Below are positions 17,801 to 26,720 of a DNA stretch of 64,000 nt, piece after piece. The DNA comes from CAIXPS01 sp034430115 (GTDB lineage Bacteria > Chloroflexota > Anaerolineae > J036 > Brachytrichaceae). Below the pieces are notes generated by a model. It did not search any database. It was not told where the DNA came from and saw only the letters and a program-made list of their open reading frames with translations. The translations under genes were made by a program, and so were the position numbers. Every line of letters starts with the position of its first letter. Within the stretch, counting starts at the first letter, position 1. The stretch covers positions 1 to 64,000 of the forward strand of contig DAOUFG010000078.1 of NCBI GenBank assembly GCA_034430115.1. The letters are read 5' to 3'.

Positions 17801-18175
17801 CTACATCGCGACGACGAACGCCACGGCATACTCCCGCTCGTGGGTCAGCGAGATGGACCACTCCTTCAGGCCCAACTCCTCCGCCCGGCGTGCCGCGCCA
17901 CCATACAGACGCACCAGCGGCTTGCCGCGCAGGTCGCCAATGACTTCGGCCTCGTGCCACAGGATGCCGTCGCGCGCCAGGATGCGCATTCCCACCCCCA
18001 GCGCTTTGCCCACCGCCTCCTTGGCGGCAAACCGCACGGCCAGTTCCGGCACGCGTTCGCGGCAATACAGGCGCTCCATCGGCGTGTACACCCGCTCCAG
18101 GAAGCGATCACCAAACTCGTGGATCGCCCGCTCCACGCGCGGGACGTAGATAATGTCAACACCAGTCGTTAGCAT
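17801..18175 (-). CDS. acpS: Holo-[acyl-carrier-protein] synthase
   Basis: AcpS moves 4'-phosphopantetheine from CoA to the acyl carrier protein. The 124-residue product has the family motifs TGVDIIYVPRVERAI (with the metal-binding aspartate D6), FAAKEAVGKALGVG (catalytic region) and WSISLTHEREYAVAFV. A longer frame extends upstream for 30 codons, but that part is encoded by a GATTGNCGATT-type repeat, so I place the start at MLTTGVD. The gene lies alone on the minus strand between repeat-rich gaps. Confidence 0.93.
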   Translation of the reverse strand: MLTTGVDIIYVPRVERAIHEFGDRFLERVYTPMERLYCRERVPELAVRFAAKEAVGKALGVGMRILARDGILWHEAEVIGDLRGKPLVRLYGGAARRAEELGLKEWSISLTHEREYAVAFVVAM

Positions 18176-18268
18176 GATATTTACGATTTTGGATTGACGA
18201 TTGCCGATTAACGCCTGCCATTGAAGAGAAGGGCAAATCGTCAATCCGCAATCTACAATCGTCAATCC
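18176..18268. repeat. GATTTTGGATTGACGATTG-type interspersed repeat
   Basis: ACGATTTTGGATTGACGATTGCCGATT and its inverse CGTCAATCCGCAATCTACAATCGTCAATCC fill the gap between acpS and the M16 gene. A related copy is at 50288-50373. In both places the arms face each other and could form a long imperfect hairpin. The repeat supplies a spurious N-terminal extension to the acpS frame. Confidence 0.6.
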
Positions 18269-19567
18269 TCAGGCTCCTGCCGTCGTCAGGATGAAGTTTT
18301 GCGGGTCCAGCCACTTTTGTGCAGCGGCGCGAATATCGGCCAGGGTCACGCTGTGCACGCGTTCGGAATAGTGCAGCAGGTAATCCAGCCCCAGGTCGTA
18401 ACGCACCATATTGGCGATGTGGCCGGCAATGCCTTCGTTCGTCTCCATCTGCAACGGCAACGAACCGACGAAGTAGGACTGGTTATCCTCCAACTCCGTT
18501 TGCTTCACCTTGCGCTCGCGAATCCGCCGCACCTCGGCCACCGAGATGTCCACCACGCGGTTCACTGTGTTGGGGTTCGTGCCGGCGCTGATCGTCCACG
18601 CGCCGGGGCCGGGGCCACCCTCAAAGCGGCTGCCGATGTAATATACCAACCCCTCTTCCTTGCGCACGCTCTCGCCTAGCCGGCCATACATGCCAAACTG
18701 GCCCAGGATGCTGTTCATCAACACGCAACTGATCCAGTCCGGCTCATAGCGCGACGGGCCTGGAATGCCCCAGATCAGCGTCGTCTGGCTCTTGCCCGGC
18801 ATGGAGATATCCTTGCGCGATTGCCCGCTCACGCGTGGCACGGGCGGCATTTCGGGGCGCGCCGGGCGCACGGCTTCCCAATCGCCAAAGGCCGCCTGCA
18901 CGCGTTCACAGGCCTCCTGCGCCTTGAGCGCTCCCACGACGACCACCACCATCCCTTCCGGGGCGTAATAGGTGCGATGAAAATCCGCCACGTCGTCGCA
19001 CGTAATCGCCTGCGCCGTCTCGGGGTAACCCTCCACCGAGTAGTGATAGGGATGCGTATCGGGGTAGCACATCTCGCGGAAGGCCAGGCCCGCCCGCGCA
19101 CTGGTGCTGTTGGCGCGCTCCTCCAGTCCGGCGAGCCACTCGCCGCGTTCCTTCTCCACCCCTTCCGCGGGGAAGGTGGGGCGGCGAATCACGTCGCTCA
19201 GCATATCCAGCATGAAAGGCATGTCCTCGGCCAGGCTCTTGGAAAAGAACCCCGTGGAGTGCATACCCGAAGAGACGCTCAAATTCGCGCCGATGGACTC
19301 GGTCAATTCAAAGAGCTGCTCGTAGCTGAAGCGCTCCGTGCCGCGCATCAGGCAGTCCGACACGAACGAGGCCAGCCCCGCCTTGGCAGGCATTTCATCG
19401 CGCGCGCCAACGTTCAAATAGCCGCTCACCACCACCGCCGGGCTGGCGAAGTTTTCGTAGGCAAAAACGCGAATGCCATTTTTCAGTTTGAGCTGCACGA
19501 TGTTGGCCTCACAAGGCAGCGACTGTGCCACCGCGCGCTTCGCTTGATACTTTTGTCTGCTTGGCAT
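18269..19567 (-). CDS. M16-family peptidase-like protein, non-catalytic partner
   Basis: A 432-residue protein of the pitrilysin/processing-peptidase family. It has both M16 domains, but where the zinc motif HxxEH should be it reads SFVSDCLMRGT, so it cannot bind zinc in the usual way. The C-terminal half has GRLGESVRKEEGLVYYIGS, corresponding to the R/Y pair that helps the catalytic partner. Such proteins form heterodimers with an active M16 subunit. That subunit is encoded immediately upstream with an 8-base gap, so the two are very likely one complex. The last residues carry no membrane or sorting signal. Confidence 0.9.
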   Translation of the reverse strand: MPSRQKYQAKRAVAQSLPCEANIVQLKLKNGIRVFAYENFASPAVVVSGYLNVGARDEMPAKAGLASFVSDCLMRGTERFSYEQLFELTESIGANLSVSSGMHSTGFFSKSLAEDMPFMLDMLSDVIRRPTFPAEGVEKERGEWLAGLEERANSTSARAGLAFREMCYPDTHPYHYSVEGYPETAQAITCDDVADFHRTYYAPEGMVVVVVGALKAQEACERVQAAFGDWEAVRPARPEMPPVPRVSGQSRKDISMPGKSQTTLIWGIPGPSRYEPDWISCVLMNSILGQFGMYGRLGESVRKEEGLVYYIGSRFEGGPGPGAWTISAGTNPNTVNRVVDISVAEVRRIRERKVKQTELEDNQSYFVGSLPLQMETNEGIAGHIANMVRYDLGLDYLLHYSERVHSVTLADIRAAAQKWLDPQNFILTTAGA

Positions 19568-19575
19568 GAATGTCC

Positions 19576-20961
19576 CTACTTCTCTTGCCCCCGGTAGTGG
19601 CCCACCGTCACGTTATCGCGACTGAGATATTTCTCGGCCACGCGTCGCACGTCCTCTATGCCGACAGCGCTGAGGTTGTCCACAAAGCGGATGAACCACG
19701 CATAATCGGCAAACACCTCACAGTACCCTAACCAGAACGCCTGGTTGGTGACAGACTCACTGCTGAAAGCGAACTGTGCTTTGGATTGTTTGATCGCCTT
19801 ATCCAGCTCGGCCTGGGTGACGGACGACAGTTTCACCTTCTCGATCTCATCCCACAGCACGCGTTCCAGTTCGTCGATGTCCTTGCCCGGCTGCACCGTA
19901 GCAAAGAATGAATAGAGATAGGGATCGATTGTAGGCGTCACGCCTGCGCCCACATCGGCGGCCAGGCCGGTATCCACCAGCGCCTTGCTAAGCCGGCTGG
20001 AACGGTTGCTGGTGCCGCCGCCGGCAAATGAGAGCCCGCTCGCGCCGCATAACACCGAATCCAGCGCCATCAGCGGGAAGAAGTCCTCGTGCGCCTGGCT
20101 GTCGGGCCCGATTGGTGGCGGCGCATGAAACGACATCAGCAGATAGTCGGTACTGCCCTCGCCCTTCACCGTCACGCGGCGCTCGCCGCGCTGCTCCGGC
20201 TCATTGACCGAAAGCGGCGCAAGGTCGGGCCCGCGCTTCAGCTTGCCGTATAGCTGCGTCAGGCGCGCCAGCATCTCCTGCGTGTCAAAGTCGCCGGCCA
20301 GCGCGACGATTGCGTTATTGGGCGTGTAGTAACGGCGATAGTGCGCGTATAAATCCTCGCGCGTCATGCTGGTCAGGTCGCACAGGTGGCCCACCACTTC
20401 ATGCCCATAAGGGTGTACCTTGAAGGCCGCCGCCTGCACCTCCTCCGCCAGCCGGAAGACCGGGCTGTTTTCCGAACCCTGCCGCTCGTTGATGATGACG
20501 GTGCGTTCGCTCTGCACCTCCTGCGGGTCGATCAGCGAGTGCACCATGCGGTCCGCTTCCAGGCGCAACGCCAGGTCGATCTTGTTCGACGGCATCGTCT
20601 CATAGTAAGTGGTCCAATCGACCCAGGTCATGCCGTTGCGCATGCCGCCCTCGCGGCTCACCAGCCGGTCTAGTTCGGTTTCGCTGTACGTGGGCGTGCC
20701 TTTGAAGAGCATGTGCTCCACCCAGTGCGAAATGCCCGTGATGCCCAGGTGTTCATTGCGCGACCCCACGCGATACCACACCCAGAACGACGTCACCGGC
20801 GCAATGTGCATCTCCTTCAGCACAAGCGTCAACCCATTGGGCAAGGCGGCCTTGGTAATGCCATCATGCTGCGCCAGGATGCGCGGGCGTGCAGATGGGA
20901 GGCGGCGTTTCGCAGCGCCGGTACGCGATAACCGTGCCGGCGCGCGAGTGTTTTTCGGCAT
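19576..20961 (-). CDS. M16-family zinc metallopeptidase, catalytic subunit
   Basis: A 461-residue M16 peptidase with the inverted zinc motif HxxEH in GISHWVEHMLFKGT and the downstream glutamate region (about ERTVIINE). The N-terminus is basic and alanine-rich with no clear signal peptide, and the conserved fold starts near residue 35 (ITKAALPNGLTLVLKE). The partner encoded downstream lacks the zinc motif, so the pair resembles bacterial PqqF/mitochondrial-processing-peptidase-like heterodimers. The substrate is unknown. It begins 5 bases after the stop of the UDP-glucose dehydrogenase gene, so the three genes probably form one transcript. Confidence 0.92.
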   Translation of the reverse strand: MPKNTRAPARLSRTGAAKRRLPSARPRILAQHDGITKAALPNGLTLVLKEMHIAPVTSFWVWYRVGSRNEHLGITGISHWVEHMLFKGTPTYSETELDRLVSREGGMRNGMTWVDWTTYYETMPSNKIDLALRLEADRMVHSLIDPQEVQSERTVIINERQGSENSPVFRLAEEVQAAAFKVHPYGHEVVGHLCDLTSMTREDLYAHYRRYYTPNNAIVALAGDFDTQEMLARLTQLYGKLKRGPDLAPLSVNEPEQRGERRVTVKGEGSTDYLLMSFHAPPPIGPDSQAHEDFFPLMALDSVLCGASGLSFAGGGTSNRSSRLSKALVDTGLAADVGAGVTPTIDPYLYSFFATVQPGKDIDELERVLWDEIEKVKLSSVTQAELDKAIKQSKAQFAFSSESVTNQAFWLGYCEVFADYAWFIRFVDNLSAVGIEDVRRVAEKYLSRDNVTVGHYRGQEK

Positions 20962-20966
20962 TTGTC

Positions 20967-22364
20967 TTACGATCCTTTATTGGTGGCGACAGGCTTCACG
21001 TCATTCCAATCCACTTTCGGTTGTGCGCCATTGCGGCCATTCGCGTAAGCCTGACCATAGCCACGGCCTAGGCCGCGGTAGATGAAGCCCATTTCATACA
21101 TGACAGTTGGGTCATACAGGTTGCGCCCATCGATGAAGATCGGCAACTTCATGGAGCGCTTCACACGCTTCAAGTCCAAGTTCTTAAATTCGTTCCAGTC
21201 CGTCGCCAGGACGACCACGTCACACCCCTCGGCCAAATCGTAGGCGTCCTCGCACAGCTTGACCTCCTTCAACACGCGCGCGGAGTTTGGCATCGCCACC
21301 GGGTCATAGGCTTTCACCAGCGCGCCCTGCTCCTGGAACAGATGTGCCAGGTCGATGCCGGGTGAATCGCGGATGTCGTCGGTGTTGGGCTTGAACGCCA
21401 ACCCCAGGATGCCAACTGTCTTGCCGTTCAGGCCGCCGGCCAGTTCACGCGCCTTGGTGATCACGCTGCGGCGCTGGTCGGCATTGATCTGCATCACAGC
21501 CTGCAACATTTGCGGGTGCTTGCCTTGCACGTTCGCCATGTGCATCAATGCGCTGACGTCCTTCGGGAAACACGAGCCGCCGTAGCCCAGCCCGGCATCC
21601 AGGAAGGCACGCCCAATGCGCTTGTCATAGCCCATGCCCACGGCCACTTCCTTCACATCCGCACCCAGCGCCTCGCAGATATTGGCGATCTCGTTAATGA
21701 ACGAGATCTTGGTCGCCAGGAATGCGTTGGAGGCATACTTGATCATTTCAGCGGTGCGCAGGTCGGTAACCACAATCGGCGCGCGCAATGGGAAGTAGAG
21801 TTGCGCCACGCGCTCGGCTGCGCTGCGGTCCAACGAGCCCAACACGATGCGGTCGGGGTTCAGGAAGTCGCTGATGGCGGAACCCTCGCGCAAAAACTCG
21901 GGGTTGCTCACCACACTGAAGGGAACGGGCTGGGGTTGCTTGTGAACCACGATGTCGGCCACCCAGTCACCTGTGCCGACGGGCACCGTGCTCTTATTGA
22001 CGATGATGACGGGGTGATCGATCATCTCGGCCACCGTCTCGGCCACCGCGCGCACGTAACGCAGGTCCGCCTCGCCATCCACGCCCTCGGGTGTACCCAC
22101 GGCCACGAACACCATCTCCGCCGGGGCCTCCGGGTTGTTCAACGCCTCCGCGTAGGAAGTGGTGAATGACAGGCGCCCCGCATTGACATTGCGACGCACC
22201 ATTTCTTCCAACCCCGGCTCGTAAATCGGCATGACGTTTTGCCGCAACTTGGCGATGCGCTCCTCGTTCACGTCCAGGCACACCACCCGATTGCCCATAT
22301 CGGCAAAACACGTTCCTGTAACCAGCCCAACGTAACCAACGCCAATGACAGTGATATTTCTCAT
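20967..22364 (-). CDS. ugd: UDP-glucose 6-dehydrogenase family protein
   Basis: Oxidises UDP-glucose (or a related nucleotide sugar) to the uronate for surface polysaccharides. The 465-residue product has the N-terminal Rossmann motif TVIGVGYVGLVTGTCFAD, the NPEFLREGSAISDF segment, the catalytic cysteine in GLGYGGSCFPKDV and the C-terminal GLAFKPNTDDIRDSP. The last about 25 residues (GYGQAYANGRNGAQPK...) are a low-complexity tail. UDP-GlcDH and GDP-ManDH are hard to separate by eye, so the substrate is likely but not certain. It is first in an apparent operon with the M16 pair. Confidence 0.9.
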   Translation of the reverse strand: MRNITVIGVGYVGLVTGTCFADMGNRVVCLDVNEERIAKLRQNVMPIYEPGLEEMVRRNVNAGRLSFTTSYAEALNNPEAPAEMVFVAVGTPEGVDGEADLRYVRAVAETVAEMIDHPVIIVNKSTVPVGTGDWVADIVVHKQPQPVPFSVVSNPEFLREGSAISDFLNPDRIVLGSLDRSAAERVAQLYFPLRAPIVVTDLRTAEMIKYASNAFLATKISFINEIANICEALGADVKEVAVGMGYDKRIGRAFLDAGLGYGGSCFPKDVSALMHMANVQGKHPQMLQAVMQINADQRRSVITKARELAGGLNGKTVGILGLAFKPNTDDIRDSPGIDLAHLFQEQGALVKAYDPVAMPNSARVLKEVKLCEDAYDLAEGCDVVVLATDWNEFKNLDLKRVKRSMKLPIFIDGRNLYDPTVMYEMGFIYRGLGRGYGQAYANGRNGAQPKVDWNDVKPVATNKGS

Positions 22365-22519
22365 TTCTTTCCCCCAAACAAAAACGAGATTGGAGTTGGA
22401 GATGCGAGATTGGTTAATTCACCACAAATCAAAACGACTGTACAGGTGAGGGTTCCACCTGCATGATCGATGTCATCCGTAGTTGAGAGCGCCCAATCTC
22501 CATCTCAAATCTCTAATCT
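22365..22519. repeat. GAGATTGGAG-type interspersed repeat
   Basis: ACGAGATTGGAGTTGGAGATGCGAGATTGG at the left and CCCAATCTCCATCTCAAATCTCTAATCTC at the right face each other across about 100 bases, again as an inverted pair. The same words occur at 13627-13678 (inside the purB frame) and 63324-63440. No gene is seen. Confidence 0.6.
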
Positions 22520-23596
22520 CTAGTTACCAATTAATCCCCACTTTGCAGCCAACTCCGCATTGAGCAGGCTTCCGCCGGCAGCGCCACGTAAGGTGTTGTG
22601 CGCCAGCGTAACGTACTTTACACCACAACTTCCAAACAACGGCTCGGGCCGCACACGACCGACGACGGTGCTCATCCCCTTCCCCGTCAAGCGATCTCGC
22701 CGCGTCTGCGGGCGGTCGGGCTCGCTGCGCACCACGATCGGTTGCTCAGGCGCCATCGGCAAACCCTTCACTTCCGGGAAGCGATATTCGCTCAACGTGC
22801 GCGACACCTCTTCAGGCGTGGCCGGCGAGCCCAATTCCACGGACATGGTAACGATATGGCCATCAATCACCGGCACGCGGTTGCAGTGCGCGCTCAACGC
22901 CAGCGTCGCATCTTCGATGTGATCCTCGCGCAACGTCCCCAGCAGCTTGCGCGCCTCGGCTTCCAGCTTTTCCTCCTCACCTTTGATGTAGGGGATGACG
23001 TTATCGGTGATGTCGAGCGAAGGGACGCCCGGGTAGCCCGCCCCGCTCTCGGCCTGCATGGAAACCGCAAACACGCGCTTGATGCCGAAACGATCATACA
23101 ACGGACGCAGCGACATGCTTGGGCCGCTGACGGTGCAGTTGGTATTGCAGCAAATGCCGCCGCTCCAATCGCGCAGCCGGCGTTGCGCCTTGAGCAATTG
23201 TAAATGACCGCCATTCACCTCGGTAATCACCAGTGGGACGTCGGATACCTGCCGGTGGAACGAGGCGTTGGAGAAAATAGTCACGCCGGCTTTGGCAAAA
23301 TCCGGCTCGGCCGCCTGCGCTGAATCGTTGGGCAGTGCGCTGAAGGCGACGCTGAAATCGGCCCGCGTGCCAACGATCGTCGCCTGGGTGGGCAACAACA
23401 CGACATCGCGCACGTTCTCTGGGATATCGCCTTCGATGACCCAGTGCGCGGCATCGGCATAGCGCTTACCCTCACTGCGGTCCGAAGCCGTTAACGCAGC
23501 GATTTCGAATATCGGATGATTTGCGAGGAGCTGTATGAACCGCTGTCCGACGGCTCCTGTTGCACCAAGGACAGCTACAGGGATCTTGTTCGCCAT
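22520..23596 (-). CDS. asd: Aspartate-semialdehyde dehydrogenase
   Basis: Reduces aspartyl phosphate to aspartate semialdehyde for lysine, threonine, methionine and diaminopimelate synthesis. The 358-residue product has the nucleotide-binding start VAVLGATGAVGQRFIQLL, the catalytic cysteine in NTNCTVSG and the AHCNRVPVIDGH segment. Its length and C-terminus (SCGVKYVTLAHNTLRGAAGGSLLNAE) suit the archaeal/fungal-type Asd branch rather than the E. coli type. The gene is monocistronic as far as can be seen. Confidence 0.92.
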   Translation of the reverse strand: MANKIPVAVLGATGAVGQRFIQLLANHPIFEIAALTASDRSEGKRYADAAHWVIEGDIPENVRDVVLLPTQATIVGTRADFSVAFSALPNDSAQAAEPDFAKAGVTIFSNASFHRQVSDVPLVITEVNGGHLQLLKAQRRLRDWSGGICCNTNCTVSGPSMSLRPLYDRFGIKRVFAVSMQAESGAGYPGVPSLDITDNVIPYIKGEEEKLEAEARKLLGTLREDHIEDATLALSAHCNRVPVIDGHIVTMSVELGSPATPEEVSRTLSEYRFPEVKGLPMAPEQPIVVRSEPDRPQTRRDRLTGKGMSTVVGRVRPEPLFGSCGVKYVTLAHNTLRGAAGGSLLNAELAAKWGLIGN

Positions 23597-23681
23597 TTGG
23601 CTCTTGATGATACCTCAGGAGCATCAACGGACATTCGTTGGCGCGATTGACGCGAAATGCTCAAGCATCACTGGCCAGTTG

Positions 23682-24122
23682 TCAAGCCCTATTGCAATCC
23701 CATTCGTTTAAATTCGTTGACTCTCCGAGCGTGATGAAATCCTTGATCGCCGCAAAGATCGCATCGCCGATGCCCTTCACCTCACGAATATCCTCGATGC
23801 GTTTGAATGGCCCATGTTCCTGGCGATAGGCGATAATACGTTGCGCGAGTGTCGGGCCGATGTGTGGCAGGCTTGCCAGTGCGTCGGCGTCCGCCGTATT
23901 GATATTGACTTTGTTCGCCGGCGAAGGAGTCTCCACGAGGGTAGTCGCGCGCGGGCTGCTCGTTGCACGTGGTGTGCGCGTGGGGTGTGCAGTTGGCTCT
24001 GGGGTGACGTAGAGCGTGGCCGATACAGCCGGCGTCTCGAGGATAATGGGTTGCGCAGCAGTGCCGCAGCCTGCCAGCAGGACGATGAGTATCAATAGCG
24101 CCCACGTCGAACAATGGGTCAT
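23682..24122 (-). CDS. ComEA-like helix-hairpin-helix lipoprotein
   Basis: The 146-residue product has a lipoprotein signal (lipobox LLAGC, Cys at 19), a threonine/proline-rich linker (about 25-68) and a C-terminal double helix-hairpin-helix DNA-binding domain: VNINTADADALASLPHIGPTLAQRII and GPFKRIEDIREVKGIGDAIFAAIKDFI. This is the layout of ComEA, the DNA receptor of natural transformation, with a lipid anchor in place of the usual membrane helix. The last 12 residues (STNLNEWDCNRA) go beyond the family end and are encoded by an ATTCGTT-type repeat. No comEC or comF is nearby, so a role in uptake is inferred. Confidence 0.85.
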   Translation of the reverse strand: MTHCSTWALLILIVLLAGCGTAAQPIILETPAVSATLYVTPEPTAHPTRTPRATSSPRATTLVETPSPANKVNINTADADALASLPHIGPTLAQRIIAYRQEHGPFKRIEDIREVKGIGDAIFAAIKDFITLGESTNLNEWDCNRA

Positions 24123-24157
24123 ATGTTGCTAGAATTATTATAAGGGCTCAACTCTTT

Positions 24158-25042
24158 ATGAATATCATTCTGATTGGCGCAAATGGGCAATTGGGAACCG
24201 ACCTATGCGCAGCATTGGCAGCACACAATGTGATTGCAGCCATCCAACCCGGCACACCCGCTGGTGATCTGAAGCAGGTGGTTGAACTTGACGTAAGTAA
24301 CACCGCCCAGGTGCGCGCTTGTATCGCTCAGTATGCACCTCAGTTAGTCATTAATACGGCCGCCTTTCATCGTGTGGATGATATAGAAAAAGATGCTGCC
24401 ATGGCATTGCAGATCAACGCCTTGGCGGCACAGCAACTGGCACTCGTTTGCCGCGAAGCGGACATCGCCCTGATGTACTTCAGCACCGATTACGTGTTCG
24501 ATGGCGCCCATGACACCCCCTACACCGAAGCAGACTTGCCCAACCCCATCAGCGCATATGGGGCGACCAAACTGGCCGGTGAACTCTTGATTCGCTCGGC
24601 CTGGCACAAACACTACATCCTGCGCCCATGTGGGCTCTATGGCACTGCAGGTGCCATGGGCAAAGGCGGCAACTTCGTCAACACAATGCTCCGCCTGGCA
24701 CGTGAAGGCAAGCCCATTCGCGTCATCGACGATCAAATCTGTACTCCCACCTTCACCCAGGATCTGGCCGCTCAAATCGCCACGCTGATCGAGACCGGCC
24801 AATACGGCACGTACCACACGACAAATGATGGGGCATGCTCGTGGTACGAATTTACATTGGAAATCTTTCGTCTCGCAGGGCTATCACCAAGTGTCACCCC
24901 AATCACGAGCGAGGAGTTCAACGCGCCCGCAAAGCGGCCCGCCTACTCCGTACTCGAAAATCACGCCCTGCGCCAGTTAGGGATCGACCGCATGCGTGAT
25001 TGGCACGCAGCATTGGCCGAATACATCCGGCTGGTTTGCTAA
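24158..25042 (+). CDS. rmlD: dTDP-4-dehydrorhamnose reductase family protein
   Basis: The last step of dTDP-L-rhamnose synthesis, an NAD(P)H-dependent SDR reductase. The 294-residue product starts with the Rossmann motif ILIGANGQLGTDL and has the STDYVFDG segment and the catalytic YxxxK in AYGATKLAGE. PTFTQDLAAQI and the C-terminal region AKRPAYSVLENHALRQLG also match RmlD. rmlA, rmlB and rmlC are not in this window, so the pathway would be completed elsewhere. It opens the polysaccharide region and is followed 32 bases later by a Wzt-like ATPase on the same strand. Confidence 0.88.
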   Translation: MNIILIGANGQLGTDLCAALAAHNVIAAIQPGTPAGDLKQVVELDVSNTAQVRACIAQYAPQLVINTAAFHRVDDIEKDAAMALQINALAAQQLALVCREADIALMYFSTDYVFDGAHDTPYTEADLPNPISAYGATKLAGELLIRSAWHKHYILRPCGLYGTAGAMGKGGNFVNTMLRLAREGKPIRVIDDQICTPTFTQDLAAQIATLIETGQYGTYHTTNDGACSWYEFTLEIFRLAGLSPSVTPITSEEFNAPAKRPAYSVLENHALRQLGIDRMRDWHAALAEYIRLVC

Positions 25043-25074
25043 GCCAACACATCTTCATTTCGGACGTCAACAGT

Positions 25075-26346
25075 ATGTCAACAGCAATCGAATTTTCGCA
25101 CGTTTCCAAGCATTTCCGCCTGGAACGTGATAAACCCCGCGCTTTTCAAGATCTCTTCATCTCCCTGGCCCAGCGCAGACGCAACCGGGAGGCGGAGGAA
25201 TTCTGGGCACTGAAAGACGTCAGTTTCGACGTACAACGTGGCGAGACAATAGGTTTGATCGGCTCTAATGGTTCCGGCAAGAGCACTTCACTCAAGTTGA
25301 TCACTCGCATCATTTCACCTAGCGCCGGAACAGTGAGTATACATGGGCGTGTTACAGCTTTATTGGAACTTGGTGCAGGCTTTCACCCTGAACTCAGCGG
25401 ACGCGACAACGTCTATCTAAACGGGACCATACTAGGCCTTTCACGCAAGGAAATCAGCAAGAAGATAGATGCCATCATTGAGTTCTCTGAGCTTGAAGAC
25501 TTCATCGACGTACAGGTCAAGAACTACTCCAGTGGGATGTATGCCAGGCTAGGCTTCGCTGTTTCTGTCTACCTGGACCCTGAAATTCTTCTTATAGATG
25601 AAGTATTATCGGTTGGAGATCAAAGCTTTCAGCAAAAATGCAATGAGCGCATGCTCAAATTAAGGCAGCAGGGAATTACCATCGCTTTTGTATCCCATGA
25701 CTTAGATAGCGTCAGCCGCTTATGTTCCAGAGCAGTATGGCTTGATCATGGTCACGTCATCATGGACGATGAAGCCCCTAAAGTAACAGAAGCCTACTAC
25801 AAACACGTCTTAGAGAAAGATAGTTCGGATCGCAACGAAGGCACAGCGTGGGCAGGGAATCGTCTCGGAAGTGGCGAAGCACGGATCACAAAGATAGAGT
25901 TTTTAGGCAAAGAGGGGACTTTACGCCATGTGTTCTTGACCAACGAGCCATTGACTATCAGAATGTACTATAAAACTTTTCAACGAATAGAACTGCCAGT
26001 ATTTGGACTCGCCTTCTATCATGCAGCCTCAGGGACACATCTTTCTGGGCCAAACAACCGCTTCGACAATATAAAGTTCCCTGTTATCTCAGACCAGGGG
26101 TACATTGATTACCACATTGACAAGATACCCTTCCTTCCAGGCGACTACTTACTCAGCACCTCGATTTATGATTGGAACGATACACACCAATATGACTTCT
26201 ATCACCATTGCGCGCGTTTCACAATCATCCCCGGCGGGACAAATGAGCGTTACGGGCTAGTTTCCATGAATGGTTCGTGGGACCATATAGCTTTGAGCAC
26301 AAAGATTGATATGGCTGAAGCAGAAAGAACAACAGGAATAATGTGA
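25075..26346 (+). CDS. wzt: Polysaccharide ABC exporter ATP-binding protein, Wzt-like
   Basis: The 423-residue product joins an ABC ATPase (Walker A IGSNGSGKSTS, signature YSSGMYARLGFA, Walker B ILLIDEVLSVGD) to a C-terminal domain of about 160 residues (from about 265) like the carbohydrate-binding domain of Wzt, which recognises the modified end of the glycan to be exported. The ATG used follows the rmlD stop by 32 bases. Longer starts overlap rmlD. A Wzt normally sits next to its membrane partner Wzm, and no such permease gene is seen on either side. The 3' part of the gene is AT-richer than rmlD. Confident on family, less on the glycan. Confidence 0.9.
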   Translation: MSTAIEFSHVSKHFRLERDKPRAFQDLFISLAQRRRNREAEEFWALKDVSFDVQRGETIGLIGSNGSGKSTSLKLITRIISPSAGTVSIHGRVTALLELGAGFHPELSGRDNVYLNGTILGLSRKEISKKIDAIIEFSELEDFIDVQVKNYSSGMYARLGFAVSVYLDPEILLIDEVLSVGDQSFQQKCNERMLKLRQQGITIAFVSHDLDSVSRLCSRAVWLDHGHVIMDDEAPKVTEAYYKHVLEKDSSDRNEGTAWAGNRLGSGEARITKIEFLGKEGTLRHVFLTNEPLTIRMYYKTFQRIELPVFGLAFYHAASGTHLSGPNNRFDNIKFPVISDQGYIDYHIDKIPFLPGDYLLSTSIYDWNDTHQYDFYHHCARFTIIPGGTNERYGLVSMNGSWDHIALSTKIDMAEAERTTGIM

Positions 26347-26412
26347 CATGGGTGTTCTTCACGGAATACTGGCTACCTTGGGCAATAAAGATGATGTCGG
26401 GAATGGCGCAGC

Positions 26413-26652
26413 CAAGAATTCACAGCAGACTTCAAAGCGCAAGTGGTGCTGGAACCGTTAATTAGGGAGAAGAACGCCACAAAATTGGCCTGCGAGCATG
26501 ACATCAAAGATAACTTGACCGGTGGCCTGACATGTGCAATTTGTGGAACGCAACGCACACGCGTCGCCGAACTAGGGCAAATGATCGGTTGATTGACGAT
26601 GCAACCGGCAATGGCGGAAAGCATCGGTGTAGCTGGACTCCACAAGGAATAG
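26413..26652 (+). mobile_element. Relic of an IS3-family transposase orfA
   Basis: In the frame starting at 26413 the translation runs QEFTADFKAQVVLEPLIREKNATKLA and later ELGQMIG, then continues after a TGA (26590-26592) with LTMQPAMAES until a TAG. This follows the IS3 OrfA pattern (REFTADFKAQVVLEAL... helix-turn-helix, then a QLTMEL-like coiled region). The recognition segment is shortened and the frame is broken. No orfB is visible and I found no clear terminal inverted repeats. It marks the edge of the AT-rich glycosyltransferase island. Confidence 0.7.
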
Positions 26653-26720
26653 AAGCACAAGCGATCATGAAGACACTGGTGGGGATATCAGCGATACGAT
26701 TGCTTTATAATCTGCGTTTC

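Noticed and set aside
26373..26660. Minus-strand frame of 95 codons
   Set aside because: Antisense to the IS3 orfA relic, which explains its codon pattern.
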